DNA of 43,805 bases from Zoogloea sp. Its GTDB lineage: Bacteria > Pseudomonadota > Gammaproteobacteria > Burkholderiales > Rhodocyclaceae. Position numbers and translations under genes: made by a program. Below are positions 43,680-43,805 of the stretch, one piece after another. The stretch covers positions 1-43,805 of the forward strand of contig WBTZ01000024.1 in NCBI GenBank assembly GCA_009026175.1. Direction: 5' to 3'. Under the pieces are notes generated by a model. It made no database searches. It was not told where the DNA came from and worked only from the letters and a program-made list of their open reading frames with translations. Position 1 is the first letter of the stretch; every line of letters begins with the position of its first letter.

Positions 43680-43805
43680 TCAGGGCCTCCCGGCCCTTGC
43701 CGCCACCTTTCCAAGCAATGCCGCGCAAGGGCTGCTCTCACCGCTCCCCAACTCAATGAGTGGCAACAAGGCCAGGGGCGGCGAAAGCAGGCCCAGCCCC
43801 AGCGC
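43680..43805 (-). CDS. C-terminal end of a probable AsmA-like protein (truncated by window)
   Basis: On the minus strand a frame enters from the window edge and stops at 43680, giving the last 41 residues. It reads 'LGLLSPPLALLPLIELG', then a Gly-Glu-Ser-Ser-Pro-Cys-Ala-Ala-Leu-Leu stretch, which resembles the conserved end of AsmA-family envelope-biogenesis proteins. It is tail-to-tail with the DUF1328 gene, 2 bp apart. The fragment is short, so the assignment is tentative. Confidence 0.5.
   Translation of the reverse strand, partial: ALGLGLLSPPLALLPLIELGSGESSPCAALLGKVAARAGRP

Noticed and set aside
1-43805. Search for CRISPR arrays, insertion-sequence ends, tRNA and rRNA genes, and phage or defence genes.
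   Set aside because: No regularly spaced repeats, transposase, cloverleaf-like gene or defence domain was recognised by reading; a tRNA or covariance-model scan would be the decisive check.

Overview
The window is a GC-rich chromosomal segment (roughly two thirds G+C) from a Gram-negative proteobacterium. Gene content suggests a versatile, respiring betaproteobacterium of the Rhodocyclales type (Azospira/Thauera/Azoarcus-like): aromatic-compound genes, c-type cytochromes, outer-membrane barrels, a sigma-54 activator, chromate resistance and many sensor kinases. The taxonomic placement is inference, because no marker gene is present. I see no rRNA, tRNA, CRISPR array, insertion sequence or phage gene.

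Layout. 0-4.5 kb: end of an AraC-type regulator, an HpaB/AbfD-fold flavoenzyme, and a convergent TetR regulator plus AidB-like acyl-CoA dehydrogenase behind a 49-bp nested palindromic operator. 4.5-11 kb: a haem redox module (SHP monohaem cytochrome, dihaem cytochrome c, membrane cytochrome b) flanked by two two-component systems. One is a divergent, translationally coupled PepSY-regulator-kinase operon; the other is a CusRS-like pair directly downstream. 11-17 kb: an OprB-like porin, then chrB-chrA followed by an MFS and an AEC carrier. 17-20 kb: an EamA carrier with a histidine-rich tail, modD, and a small molybdopterin-binding-fold protein. 20-26 kb: a dCache hybrid kinase, an Old Yellow Enzyme, a REP doublet and an MFS efflux protein. 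26-30 kb: a divergent LysR regulator and an aromatic cluster (extradiol dioxygenase, class II aldolase-fold protein without its zinc histidines, aromatic-acid symporter). 30-35 kb: a haemerythrin hybrid kinase divergent from an HD-GYP protein. 35-42 kb: an AcoR-like sigma-54 activator and a four-gene operon on the same strand (outer-membrane barrel, Tat-exported small subunit, GMC oxidoreductase with a Cys-X5-Cys-X3-Cys motif, benzaldehyde-type aldehyde dehydrogenase). For this operon a -24/-12 promoter, an upstream palindrome and an intrinsic terminator can all be read. 42-43.8 kb: a minimal chemotaxis-type protein, CsbD, a 55-residue DUF1328 membrane protein and the end of an AsmA-like gene.

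How it works together (inference). The segment combines sensing (five sensor kinases or chemoreceptor-like proteins, three response regulators or HD-GYP outputs) with peripheral oxidative catabolism. The most distinctive unit is the 37.0-41.9 kb operon: it looks like a periplasmic alcohol-to-aldehyde-to-acid oxidation system switched on by the neighbouring sigma-54 activator, but the cytochrome partner expected for such a GMC/small-subunit pair is not encoded nearby. The 26-30 kb cluster looks like a ring-cleavage route for an aromatic acid in which the aldolase-fold protein may be a decarboxylase or an otherwise altered enzyme.
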